Source: Minicystis rosea
GTDB lineage: Bacteria > Myxococcota_A > Polyangia > Polyangiales > Polyangiaceae
Assembly (NCBI GenBank): GCA_001931535.1
Contig: CP016211.1
Span: forward strand, 682,001-746,000
Direction: 5' to 3'
Length of the DNA stretch: 64,000 nucleotides
Shown here: positions 26,169 to 34,226 of the stretch, piece by piece
Layout: the number at the start of each line of letters is the position of its first letter
How positions within the stretch are numbered: position 1 is the stretch's first letter
Position numbers and translations under genes: made by a program
The notes under the pieces: generated by a model
The model's input: the letters and a program-made list of their open reading frames with translations, nothing else
The model's database searches: none
Told to the model about the DNA's origin: nothing

Positions 26169-27808
26169 ATGGATGCGCTCGATCTCTTCCTGGTCCACGC
26201 CGACGATCATCGGCCCGTCCTCGTGGACAGCCTGCCTCTCGAATCCCTCGTTCGCGCCCCCGCCCGCTCCCCGAGCCGCCGCCGAGGTATCTCCGCTACG
26301 ATACCGGCGATGCTCATTCGCTGCGTCAACAGCGTTGGGGGATCATCGCGCCCGAGGGCGCGGAGGGGGATCGGCTCCTCGGCGCGATCGATGCGCTCTC
26401 GCGGGCACGCCGCGAGGCGCAGGGGGCGGACGTCCGGATCTATCGCGCGCCGGCGAACCTCGGGCCGGTCGAGGCCGTGCGGTGGAGAGAGCGTGTCTAC
26501 GAGGACGAATCCATGTTGCCGGAATGTCGGCCTCGTTATCTGCTCATCCTGGGAGACGCGGATGCCATCTCCTGGGATCTGCAACATCGATTGGCCCAGG
26601 ACAGCTTCGTCGGCCGGATCGCGTTTGCGAGCGCGCGTGGCTACGAGGCCTATGCCGACAAGGTGCTGCGTTCGGAGCGGGCGCCGCCCGCGCCACAGGC
26701 GCGCGTGCTGTTCTGCTCGGTGCGCGACGGGACGCTGACGACCGTAGAGGGGTACACCACGCTGATGCTCCCGATGGTGGAGATCATGAAGGAACGCAAA
26801 GCCGCGGGCACGCTCGGCACCACGGAGATTGCGGCGTTCGAGTGTTATCCCACGAGCACGCCCGACACGTTTCTCCAAGGGACGATGGGGGCTTCGCCCA
26901 CGTTCTTGTTTTCCATGAGCCACGGGCTCGGGGCGCCATCGGGGGGATGGGCGTCCGCCGAGCAGCAACGTGCTTTGCAGGGGGCCATGAGCCTCGGGCC
27001 GAGTGGGATGCTCGCGGTATCCGATCTCGGGAGCACGCCTTTCCTGCCCGGCGGGGTGTGGTTCTTCTTCGGGTGCTACAGCGCGGGTACACCGGCGGTG
27101 AGCGCTTATCATCGCTGGCTCCTCGAGCTCTCGCAGGCCGGCCAGTACGCGGAGCGTGCGGATGCGGTGTTGGCCGGGCTTCCCCGCGCGGGGGATCGGC
27201 CTTTCGTGGCGGCGTTGCCGCAGGCGGCGTTGGAGAGCCCGAATGGGCCGCTCGCGGTGATTGGGCACGTGGATCTGGCCTGGGCGTCGAGCTACCTCGA
27301 CGCCACCACGTTGAGCCGCGGACGCCCGGGGAGGTTCATCGATGTCGCGCGCGCGCTCGCGGACGGTGGTCGGGTAGGCGCGGCCTGCTTCGAGCTGCTC
27401 CGCTTCTGGAACGGCGTCGATGCGCACCTCGCCATGCTCTACGGCGACGACGAGCGACCGGAGGACGACGCGAGGCGCGCGCTCAAAGCGAGGCTCTGGA
27501 TGCTGCGCAACGATCTGCGGGGCTATGTGCTTCTCGGCGATCCAGCGGCGCGACTCCCGATCTCGTCGGCCGCGCGTGCCATGGCGGACGCGATGGGAAT
27601 GCCGAGCAGCATGGAACGCTCGATGGACACGTGGCGGCCGCCCGCGCTCGATGCGAAGCAGATGGAGAAGGCGGTGCTGGAGGCGCTCCTCGGGCGGGAG
27701 CTGCCGAGCGCCATCGCGCGGCGCAACGGCGTCGAAAAGGCCGAGCTGCAACGATGGGTGACGGCCTACGAGGAGGCGGGGCGAGCCGCGCTGGCCAAGC
27801 TGCGTTGA
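26169..27808 (+). CDS. Caspase/gingipain-fold (clan CD) protease, one frameshift
   Basis: The likely start is ATG 26169 (MDALDLFLVHADDHRPVLVD, with GAGAGG upstream). At 26254-26275, a C-run, the reading frame shifts by -1 and then runs intact to 27808, giving about 546 residues in all. The core contains FLFSMSHGLGAP (His) and WFFFGCYSAGTP (Cys), the His-then-Cys order of caspase/C25-type peptidases. The C-terminal 45 residues (LPSAIARRNGVEKAELQRWV) look like a helix-turn-helix. It lies 16 bp after the CHAT-STAND-WD40 gene, so the two probably form one operon. Without correcting the shift, an annotator would start at 26156 or later. Confidence 0.7.
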
Positions 27809-27833
27809 GCACGCGCGCGCGTCGAATCAGCCG

Positions 27834-29045
27834 CTACCGGCGCTTTCTCTCGAGGCGCGCCTTCTCTCCCCACGGGCACGCGAACTTGCCTGCTTTGGTC
27901 AGCACCCAGAGCACCGGCACGGACGGCGGCGTGGTGGGGAAGGGGCCTTCTCCATCCGTGAAGTAGACGACGCCTTCCACCTTCTGCGCGCCGAGGAAGG
28001 CGGGTGCGAACACGGGGCGCAGGTCGGTGCCGCCGCGGCCGGCGACGTCGCTCAAGGTGCCGGTGAAGGGGTACACGCGCGCGATTTCCGTATCGCATTC
28101 GGCGATGGTGAGCCGCGCGTGCTCCGCCATGCGTGAGAGCTGGCGCGCGATTTCGGCGAGCTCGGCTTGGGTCATGCTCAGGGAGGTGTCGATGGCGACG
28201 AGCACGTTGGGCCGATCGATGAGGCGCGGGGAGTAGCTGCGGCCGGGGATCTCGCCGACGCGGCCGGGGAAACGGCGGTTGGGGCGCGCGTAGGTGTGCA
28301 CCGGAGCGCGGGCGCGCGCGACGAACATGCGCAGGGCGACCTTCCAGTCGAGGGCGCTCTCGGCGGGTGCGGTCACGCCGGTGAGCTCTTCGATCAAGCG
28401 GCCCGGGGTCTTGCCGCAGAGGAGCTTGCGGGGCGCGTCCTCGTCGTCGCCGCGCAACGTCTCTTCGGCCTCGGCGCCGGCCTTTTGCAGGAGCTGGCGG
28501 GTCTGCTCGACGGCGCCGGGATCGCGGGCTTTGCCGCGCAGGAAGCGGTGATCGTCGACGCGCTCCTCGCCGATGCCGGGGACGGGCTTGGCTTTGTAGG
28601 CGCCGCCGCGGAGGGCTTCGTAGAGCTTCTCGTAGCGCTCGATGGTGCTCTGGCCCGCGCGGATGCCGGCGGCGGTGTAGGCGCGCCAGACGATGGGGTT
28701 CGGCAACGGCTCTTCGACGTGCTCGTTGGCCGACATCTCCATGGCGAGATCCATGAGCTCGGGCTCGGCGGGATCTTCGAACTTGGGATGCGCGAGGTGA
28801 CCGAGGACGACGTGATGGACCTCGTGCAGGAGGACGCCGCGGAGGAACTGCGGCTCCTTGAGGAAGGCGTCGACGTTGACGTGCAAGTAGAAGCGGCCGC
28901 CCTCGAGCGAGACGGCCATGCGCCCGACGGAGGGATCGGCGACGGGGACGAGGCGGGCGAGGACGGCGGCGTAGTACGGGTAGCGATCGAGGAAGGCGGG
29001 ATCGTGGGTGAAGCCTTCGAGGAAGGTCTGGATCTCGCTCGTCAT
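27834..29045 (-). CDS. VWA-like putative metallopeptidase (DUF2201 type)
   Basis: This 403-residue protein has an N-terminal metallopeptidase-like half with HEVHHVVLGHLAHP (HExxH) and NEHVEEPLPNP. The C-terminal half is von Willebrand A-like: NVLVAIDTSLSMTQAELAEI carries DxSxS, and GGTDLRPVF and VVYFTDGEGPFP complete a MIDAS-like site. This arrangement is that of DUF2201 proteins, which pair with MoxR-type ATPases. ATG 29045 overlaps the TGA of the MoxR gene (ATGA). A chaperone-like ATPase/VWA couple that activates or assembles another protein is the usual interpretation; the client is unknown. Confidence 0.88.
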   Translation of the reverse strand: MTSEIQTFLEGFTHDPAFLDRYPYYAAVLARLVPVADPSVGRMAVSLEGGRFYLHVNVDAFLKEPQFLRGVLLHEVHHVVLGHLAHPKFEDPAEPELMDLAMEMSANEHVEEPLPNPIVWRAYTAAGIRAGQSTIERYEKLYEALRGGAYKAKPVPGIGEERVDDHRFLRGKARDPGAVEQTRQLLQKAGAEAEETLRGDDEDAPRKLLCGKTPGRLIEELTGVTAPAESALDWKVALRMFVARARAPVHTYARPNRRFPGRVGEIPGRSYSPRLIDRPNVLVAIDTSLSMTQAELAEIARQLSRMAEHARLTIAECDTEIARVYPFTGTLSDVAGRGGTDLRPVFAPAFLGAQKVEGVVYFTDGEGPFPTTPPSVPVLWVLTKAGKFACPWGEKARLERKRR

Positions 29046-30370
29046 TGCGGGCGGATCGGGGTGATGCCGAGCTTCTTCAAGGTGTCGACGAGGCCGAGCG
29101 CGGTGCGCTCGGGGAGCTGCGGCAGGAGCTGGCCGAGGCAGGTGCGGACGACGTTCGAGCGCTTCACGTCGGCCACGTTGGCCTGCCGCGAGAGGTGCGC
29201 GCGGAGCGCGGTGACGGCGAGCGCGATGCGATGGTGGAGCTTGGGATCGGCGCGCCAGGCGAGGATCTTTTTCTCGGTGGAGCTGTTCGGGTAGTTCTGG
29301 AGGAGCGCGGCCGGGGGCAGATCGACGAGCGCGGTGGCGGTGGCGTTGCCGCCGAGGGCTTCTTGCAAGCGCTCGCGGTGATCGCCGGGGAGATCGGCGA
29401 CGAGGGCCTCGAACGACTCGAGCGAGAACTGCTTCTGCGCGATGAGCACGCCGGCCTCGGGCCCGGCGAGGAGCGGCGCGAGGCGGGTGACGAGCTCGTC
29501 GAGGCGATCGGTCTGGCCGCGCTGTTTGTAGCCGGCGATCTCGGCGGCGAGCGCGGATCCCGGGCCGTAGTCGACGAGGAAGGCGCGCACGTCGATGGCG
29601 ATCTTGCTGGCCCAGGTGTCCTTGCCGGCGACGAGCACCTCGACCCATTGCGGCGGGAGATAGCCGCCGAGCGCGTCGCGGAGGAGCGCGCCGTCGGCGA
29701 GATCTTCGGGGCGGAGCGAGGAGAGGACGATGGACGCATACGTCCACGTGCGGGGCGGGACGTCGTCGAGGATGCGCTCGTGCTGCTGCGCGAGCGCGAC
29801 GATCGCGGGGTGGATGCCGTTCGTCTGCGCCCACGCGAGCCAGGCGCTGCGATCGGCGCGGACGCCGAGCGTGAGGAAGCGCGCGCGCAGGGCGCGATCG
29901 AGCGGCGTGACTTGGTAGTCCGAGGTCTCGGGGTTGATGGCCGCGAAGCACACCCAGTCGGGCGGGAGCTCGTACTCGTGGAGCCGGCGCGCCGTGAGGA
30001 GCTGGAGCGCGGGCTGCTGGATGTAGCGCTCGGCCCGGTTCAGCTCTTCGAGCATGAGGATGCCGGCGCCGCTCTGCGGGAGGACGCGCGGGACGGCGTA
30101 CGTGGTGCGGCCGTCGTGGATGACGGGGAGGCCGACGAGATCGGGCGGCTCGAGGAGGCTGAGATCGAGGACGACGGTGGTGATGCCGAGCTTGTCGGCG
30201 ACGCGGCGGACGAGCTCGCTCTTGCCGATGCCGGTCGGGCCTTCGAGGAGCACGGCGCGCCGCGCTCGGTAAGCGAGCTCGAGCACGCGCTCGAGGCGCG
30301 GGCCGACGGGAATGGCGGGATAGCGAGGCTCGACGGTCTGCGGGGCGGGGGAAGGGCTCGGTTTGGTCAC
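29042..30370 (-). CDS. MoxR-family AAA+ ATPase
   Basis: A 442-residue protein with Walker A GPTGIGKSE, followed by VVLDLSLLEPPDLVGLPV, Walker B GILMLEELNRAERY and sensor-1 CFAAINPETSDYQVTPL, then arginine-finger region LDRALRARF. This is the MoxR/AAA_5 pattern. GTG 30370 is chosen because the conserved part begins soon after; the open frame extends 48 codons further upstream into basic low-complexity sequence. The gene is coupled by overlap to the DUF2201 VWA gene. No promoter was recognised. Confidence 0.88.
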   Translation of the reverse strand: MTKPSPSPAPQTVEPRYPAIPVGPRLERVLELAYRARRAVLLEGPTGIGKSELVRRVADKLGITTVVLDLSLLEPPDLVGLPVIHDGRTTYAVPRVLPQSGAGILMLEELNRAERYIQQPALQLLTARRLHEYELPPDWVCFAAINPETSDYQVTPLDRALRARFLTLGVRADRSAWLAWAQTNGIHPAIVALAQQHERILDDVPPRTWTYASIVLSSLRPEDLADGALLRDALGGYLPPQWVEVLVAGKDTWASKIAIDVRAFLVDYGPGSALAAEIAGYKQRGQTDRLDELVTRLAPLLAGPEAGVLIAQKQFSLESFEALVADLPGDHRERLQEALGGNATATALVDLPPAALLQNYPNSSTEKKILAWRADPKLHHRIALAVTALRAHLSRQANVADVKRSNVVRTCLGQLLPQLPERTALGLVDTLKKLGITPIRPQ

Positions 30371-30533
30371 GATCGATCGACGCTCTCTGGCCTCGCGTTG
30401 GAGGGCTCGGATCGCGGAGCCGGTCCCGCGAGCGGAGGAGAGACATGAACGCAAAGCCGCCGGAAGGCAAAGACGAGAAGGGCCGCGCGCCGCGGCACGC
30501 TTTCGCTTTTGCACGACGGACGACGGCGCTTCG

Positions 30534-33140
30534 TCACGGATCGGCCTCGGCCGGATCCTGGCCGGACAGGATCAGCGGCAGGAGGTTGCTCATCGCGAAT
30601 TGCTCGGCGCAGACGTCGAAGGGATAGAGCGCCGGGCCCAGGCGACAACGGAGGCGGGCGCGGGCTTGGGCCGCGTCGGGGCCGAGGACTTCGAGGTGGC
30701 CGCCGGGGCCTTCGACGAGGCCCGCGAGCGCGCCGGCACCGAGGCCGGGGACCGGACGAAGGACGGCGACGGGACCGGGGCCGGGCGAGCGAAAGAGCCG
30801 AACGGCGCCGTCGGCGAAGCTCGCGGCGATGATGCCTTGGGGGAGGAACGCGACGGCGCGCACCGCGGCCTCGGGCTCGCGGAAACGGGCGATCGGCTTG
30901 CCATCGGGGCCGCGGAGGCTCAGCGCGCGATCGCCCTCGGCGGTGGCGATCATGCCGTTCGCGGCGATCGCGAGGGCGAGCGCTTGGGCGGGGACGACGA
31001 CGTGCGCGGGGGCGGGCGCGTTGTCGACGAGCTTGCCCGTGAGGAGCTCACCGCGTTTGTCGGCGACGATCAGCGCGGCGCCGTCGGGGGCGACGACGAC
31101 GTCGCGCGGCTCGGGACCGAAGGCGCCGAGCCGCGTGGTCTTCGGCGCATCGGGATCCCAGCGCACCACGGCGTCATGGGCGGCGACGAAGAGCGTGTGA
31201 CCATCGGGCGCGAAGCGCACCGCGCGCGCGGGGCCGCCTTCGAGCCGCAGGCTGCGCGTCGCCTTCGGCGCGCCGGCGGCGAAGATCTCGACGGCCGGCG
31301 CGTCGGTGGCCGCGGCGAGATCCAAGCCGTCGGCGGAGAACGCGAGCACGTTCACGCGGCCGCCGGCCTCGAGCGCAGGGCCGGGACGATGCGCGACGAG
31401 GTCGTGGAGATCGACGCGGTGATCGAGGCCGACGGCGAGCGTGCGCGTGTCCGGCGCGAAGGCGAGCGCGCGCGCGCCGGCCGCGGCGAAGGCGCCGAGG
31501 CTCGGGGGCGCGGCGTTCCAGAGGAGGACGCGGCCATCCTCGGAGGCGCTCGCGAAGAGCTTGCCGCTCGCGGCCACCGCGAGGGCGGCGAGGGGCGAGG
31601 CGGGGGAGATCTCGCGTCGAGCGGCGCGCTCGCGCGCGGGGAGGACGGCGAGGGTGCGATCGCGGTAGACGGCCGCGAAGGCGCGCGCATCGGGGGCGAC
31701 GGCGATGGCGGCGAGGCCGCCGTGCGCGTCGTTCGGTACGGCGCCGAGCGCGGCGCCGGAGGCGAGATCGAGGGCGGCGATCTCGCCCGTGGTGGCGCTC
31801 GCGAGCACGCCGCCGGCGATGGATGCGAGATCGGCGCGGGCGCGCCCGAGCGTGCGCGGGGGTGTGCGCGGCTTGTCGAGGTTCCAAACGAGGCGCTCGC
31901 TCGCTGTCACGGCGTGGAGCGCGGCGCCGTCGAACGCGAGGGCGCGCACCGCGCCGCGTGCTTTCGGCAAAGAGACGACGGCGCCGGTGCCCACTTCGGC
32001 GAGGCCGACGTTGCCGCCGTCGTCGGCCCACGCGAGGCGCGCGCCGTCGGCGCTCCACGTGCACGCGACGGGCACGCGTTTGGTGGCGAAGATGCGGCCG
32101 GCTTCGCCGTTCGCGGCGTTCCACAGACGCACGGCCGTGTCGTCGGCGGCGGTGGCGAGCGTGCGTCCATCGGGCGAAGCAGAGATGACGCGCACCGGAC
32201 CTTGATGCCCGACGAGATCACCGCGGGCGGTGCCGAGCGCGGCGTCGTAGATCTTGATCTTGCCGGTGCCGGTGCCGGCGGCGATCCACGCGTCACCGGC
32301 GAGCGCCACGGCGGTCACGCCCTCGCCCGTGCGAATGCGGAGCGCGGGCGTGAGGTCGCGCTCCAACACCATGAGCTCGTCGTCACCGCCGACGAGGATG
32401 CGCGTGCCCCAGGCCGCTACAGCGCCGCTCACGGCGCGCGGCCCACCGGCGGGGACCTCGGGGTGGAGCGCGGTGGACGCGTCGTCGTAGGCGGCGCGAT
32501 CCCACAGGCGCTGCGCCTCGGCGCGCTCGCCGAGCGCCTGTGCGGCTAGGCCGGCCTCGACGAGCGCCCGCGGGTTCGGATGCCATGCAGTCCATGCATC
32601 CATGAAGAGCTTCTTCGCGCTCTTCGCGTCACCGGCTCGTGCGGCGGCGGTGCCCTGTCGAAAGAGGCTCGCCGCGTTCTCGCGCCGCTTCTCGGCCGGA
32701 TCGAAGAGCTCGGGAGCGTCCTTTCGGCTGCCGGCGGCGGCGATGGATTGCGCGTGCTCCTCGGCGGAGGCGCGGGCGGCCTTCGCGGCGGCGCGATCGG
32801 CGTCGGAGGCTCGATCGGATTGCTCGATGCGCCGCGCGAGCTGCATGGTCTCGGCCGATCGACCGAGCGCGGCGAGCGCGGTCACGCGCGGGCCCCACGT
32901 CGCGGGCGCCTCGGGAGGACAGAGATCCTCGGCGCGCTGCAGGGCGCGCACGGCGCGATCGAGGCGCCCTTCCTCGAGCAGCTTGGGCGCGCGTGCGCGG
33001 AGCTCGCGCGCGTGGACGCAGCCCTCGCGCTCGGGGCCTTGGGCCACCGGCGTGGGCGCCCAGACCGGCGGGCCACGGTCGCCGCAGGCAGCGATCGCGA
33101 GGAAGAGAAGCGGGAGGGGGCGCAGGGCAGGGAGGCTCAT
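30534..33140 (-). CDS. WD40-repeat lipoprotein with TPR-like N-terminus
   Basis: This 868-residue protein has a short signal with lipobox (PLPLLFLAIAACGD). Residues about 40-220 are helical and TPR-like (LLEEGRLDRAVRALQRAEDL, LFRQGTAAARAGDAKSAKKL). From about 240 to 800 there are divergent WD40 blades, for example GHQGPVRVISASPDGRTLAT and AVRLWNAANGEAG. There is no enzymatic motif. ATG 33140 overlaps the stop of the upstream lipoprotein (ATGA). It is probably anchored in the inner leaflet of the outer membrane as a scaffold. Confidence 0.82.
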   Translation of the reverse strand: MSLPALRPLPLLFLAIAACGDRGPPVWAPTPVAQGPEREGCVHARELRARAPKLLEEGRLDRAVRALQRAEDLCPPEAPATWGPRVTALAALGRSAETMQLARRIEQSDRASDADRAAAKAARASAEEHAQSIAAAGSRKDAPELFDPAEKRRENAASLFRQGTAAARAGDAKSAKKLFMDAWTAWHPNPRALVEAGLAAQALGERAEAQRLWDRAAYDDASTALHPEVPAGGPRAVSGAVAAWGTRILVGGDDELMVLERDLTPALRIRTGEGVTAVALAGDAWIAAGTGTGKIKIYDAALGTARGDLVGHQGPVRVISASPDGRTLATAADDTAVRLWNAANGEAGRIFATKRVPVACTWSADGARLAWADDGGNVGLAEVGTGAVVSLPKARGAVRALAFDGAALHAVTASERLVWNLDKPRTPPRTLGRARADLASIAGGVLASATTGEIAALDLASGAALGAVPNDAHGGLAAIAVAPDARAFAAVYRDRTLAVLPARERAARREISPASPLAALAVAASGKLFASASEDGRVLLWNAAPPSLGAFAAAGARALAFAPDTRTLAVGLDHRVDLHDLVAHRPGPALEAGGRVNVLAFSADGLDLAAATDAPAVEIFAAGAPKATRSLRLEGGPARAVRFAPDGHTLFVAAHDAVVRWDPDAPKTTRLGAFGPEPRDVVVAPDGAALIVADKRGELLTGKLVDNAPAPAHVVVPAQALALAIAANGMIATAEGDRALSLRGPDGKPIARFREPEAAVRAVAFLPQGIIAASFADGAVRLFRSPGPGPVAVLRPVPGLGAGALAGLVEGPGGHLEVLGPDAAQARARLRCRLGPALYPFDVCAEQFAMSNLLPLILSGQDPAEADP

Positions 33141-33808
33141 GGAACCAGCTTCAGCGTCCGATCGATCGAGCGCGCCGCGCCGGCGAAGGGAGGCACGTGC
33201 GCATTGCGGAGCTTGCTCGCGAAACACGCACCGGCGGGCGTGCCCGTGAAGGCGTCGCCCTCGACCTCGGCGTAGACCACGTCGCCGCTCGGCGCGAACG
33301 TCACCCGCACGCGCGCGTCGCCGCCTCGAGAGCCCGCCGGCAAGCAGCGGCGCGCGCTCTCCGCGGCCGCAGCGAGCGCGGCGTCGGTGGCCTCGGCGAA
33401 ACCATCGGCGGCCTTCGGCGCGACGGACGCGGGCGGCGCAGGCGCCTTCGGGCAGCGATACACGTCGGCGGTCATCGCCACGCAGTTGGGGCAGCCGCCG
33501 CTGGTCGTGGCGCCGCGTGGCGACGAGAGCGAGTCGACCGTCGGCGCGCCGAGCGCGCGCTCGCGGATCACGATCGCGTCTGCGCCCTGCGCCGCCGCGT
33601 CGTTGCGCAGCGCGGCCGTGACGCCCGCGAGGTTCGCGTCGGCGCCGCGCCCGTTGTAGCCCGCGGTCGCGCGCAGCGGGCCCAGCGACGTGCAGCCGGC
33701 GCGCGGCGCCGCGAGCACCTCGACGCGCGCGCCCGCCACGGACAGCTCGGCCGGCGCGCACCCGAAGGCCAGCGCCAGCGGGAGCAGAGTGAGCCTTCGC
33801 GCGATCAG
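33137..33808 (-). CDS. Lipoprotein, DUF4156/RcsF-like plus AgmX/PglI C-terminal domain, CTG start
   Basis: A GTG at 33739 opens the mature sequence, but in the same frame a full lipoprotein signal lies upstream (LIARRLTLLPLALAFGCA, lipobox LAFGC) that has no ATG, GTG or TTG. Its first codon is CTG at 33808, six bases after a perfect GGAGG, so CTG is the likely start. The 223-residue product then has a DUF4156-like part (GCTSLGPLRATAGYNG, LRNDAAAQGADAIVI). It ends with an AgmX/PglI-type domain: VRVTFAPSGDVVYAEVEG, then GACFASKLRNAHVPPFAG. Overlapping stops on both sides indicate tight coupling with its neighbours. Confidence 0.7.
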   Translation of the reverse strand: MIARRLTLLPLALAFGCAPAELSVAGARVEVLAAPRAGCTSLGPLRATAGYNGRGADANLAGVTAALRNDAAAQGADAIVIRERALGAPTVDSLSSPRGATTSGGCPNCVAMTADVYRCPKAPAPPASVAPKAADGFAEATDAALAAAAESARRCLPAGSRGGDARVRVTFAPSGDVVYAEVEGDAFTGTPAGACFASKLRNAHVPPFAGAARSIDRTLKLVP

Positions 33809-33903
33809 CGGCGACCTCCGCGGGCAACGCGGATCGCGCCTGCGCGCTCGTCGATCACGCTCATGTCATCGACGCGGTCGTGGATGATCTCGATACGGAT
33901 CAA
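33805..33903 (-). CDS. 32-residue micro-ORF upstream of CTG-start lipoprotein
   Basis: A TTG at 33903 preceded by GGAGG four bases upstream opens MIRIEIIHDRVDDMSVIDER, ending RVARGGRR with TGA at 33805-33807. That TGA lies inside the CTGA that begins the lipoprotein. The arrangement mirrors the ATGA couplings of real genes in this window. It could be a tiny cytoplasmic protein or a leader that sets translation of the lipoprotein. No homologue is known to me, and chance cannot be excluded. Confidence 0.4.
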   Translation of the reverse strand: MIRIEIIHDRVDDMSVIDERAGAIRVARGGRR

Positions 33904-34226
33904 GGAGCCTCCCGCGCGCCGAGCGCGCCCGGTCGCGACCTTATCGCGAAACCACGCGGAGCGGTGAGCGCATGGGCGAGCGCTCGCGCGAGGGCCGCCG
34001 CGCCCCACCGTCGCGGCAGAGGACGGGGCCGCTTCTCCCCATTCGCGACGATGCATGCGGAGCATGCCGCGATCGCCTGGAAATCGAGGCTCGAGTCCGT
34101 CTCGATGCGCACGCGGATGCCCGGGTCTTATGCGCGTCCATGGCGGCGTTCGGCAGCGTCGACAGCACCCCGCGCGCGTGCGAAATGCCCGCCGGCGCCA
34201 CCAGCGTCGCGCCAAGGAGGAGAGAC
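33904..34226. other. Divergent intergenic region, nothing else recognised
   Basis: These 323 bases separate the lipoprotein operon (minus) from the TPR gene (plus). Open frames crossing it are high-GC extensions without ribosome sites. Promoters for both sides should lie here, but no clear -35/-10 pair was identified. Confidence 0.4.
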
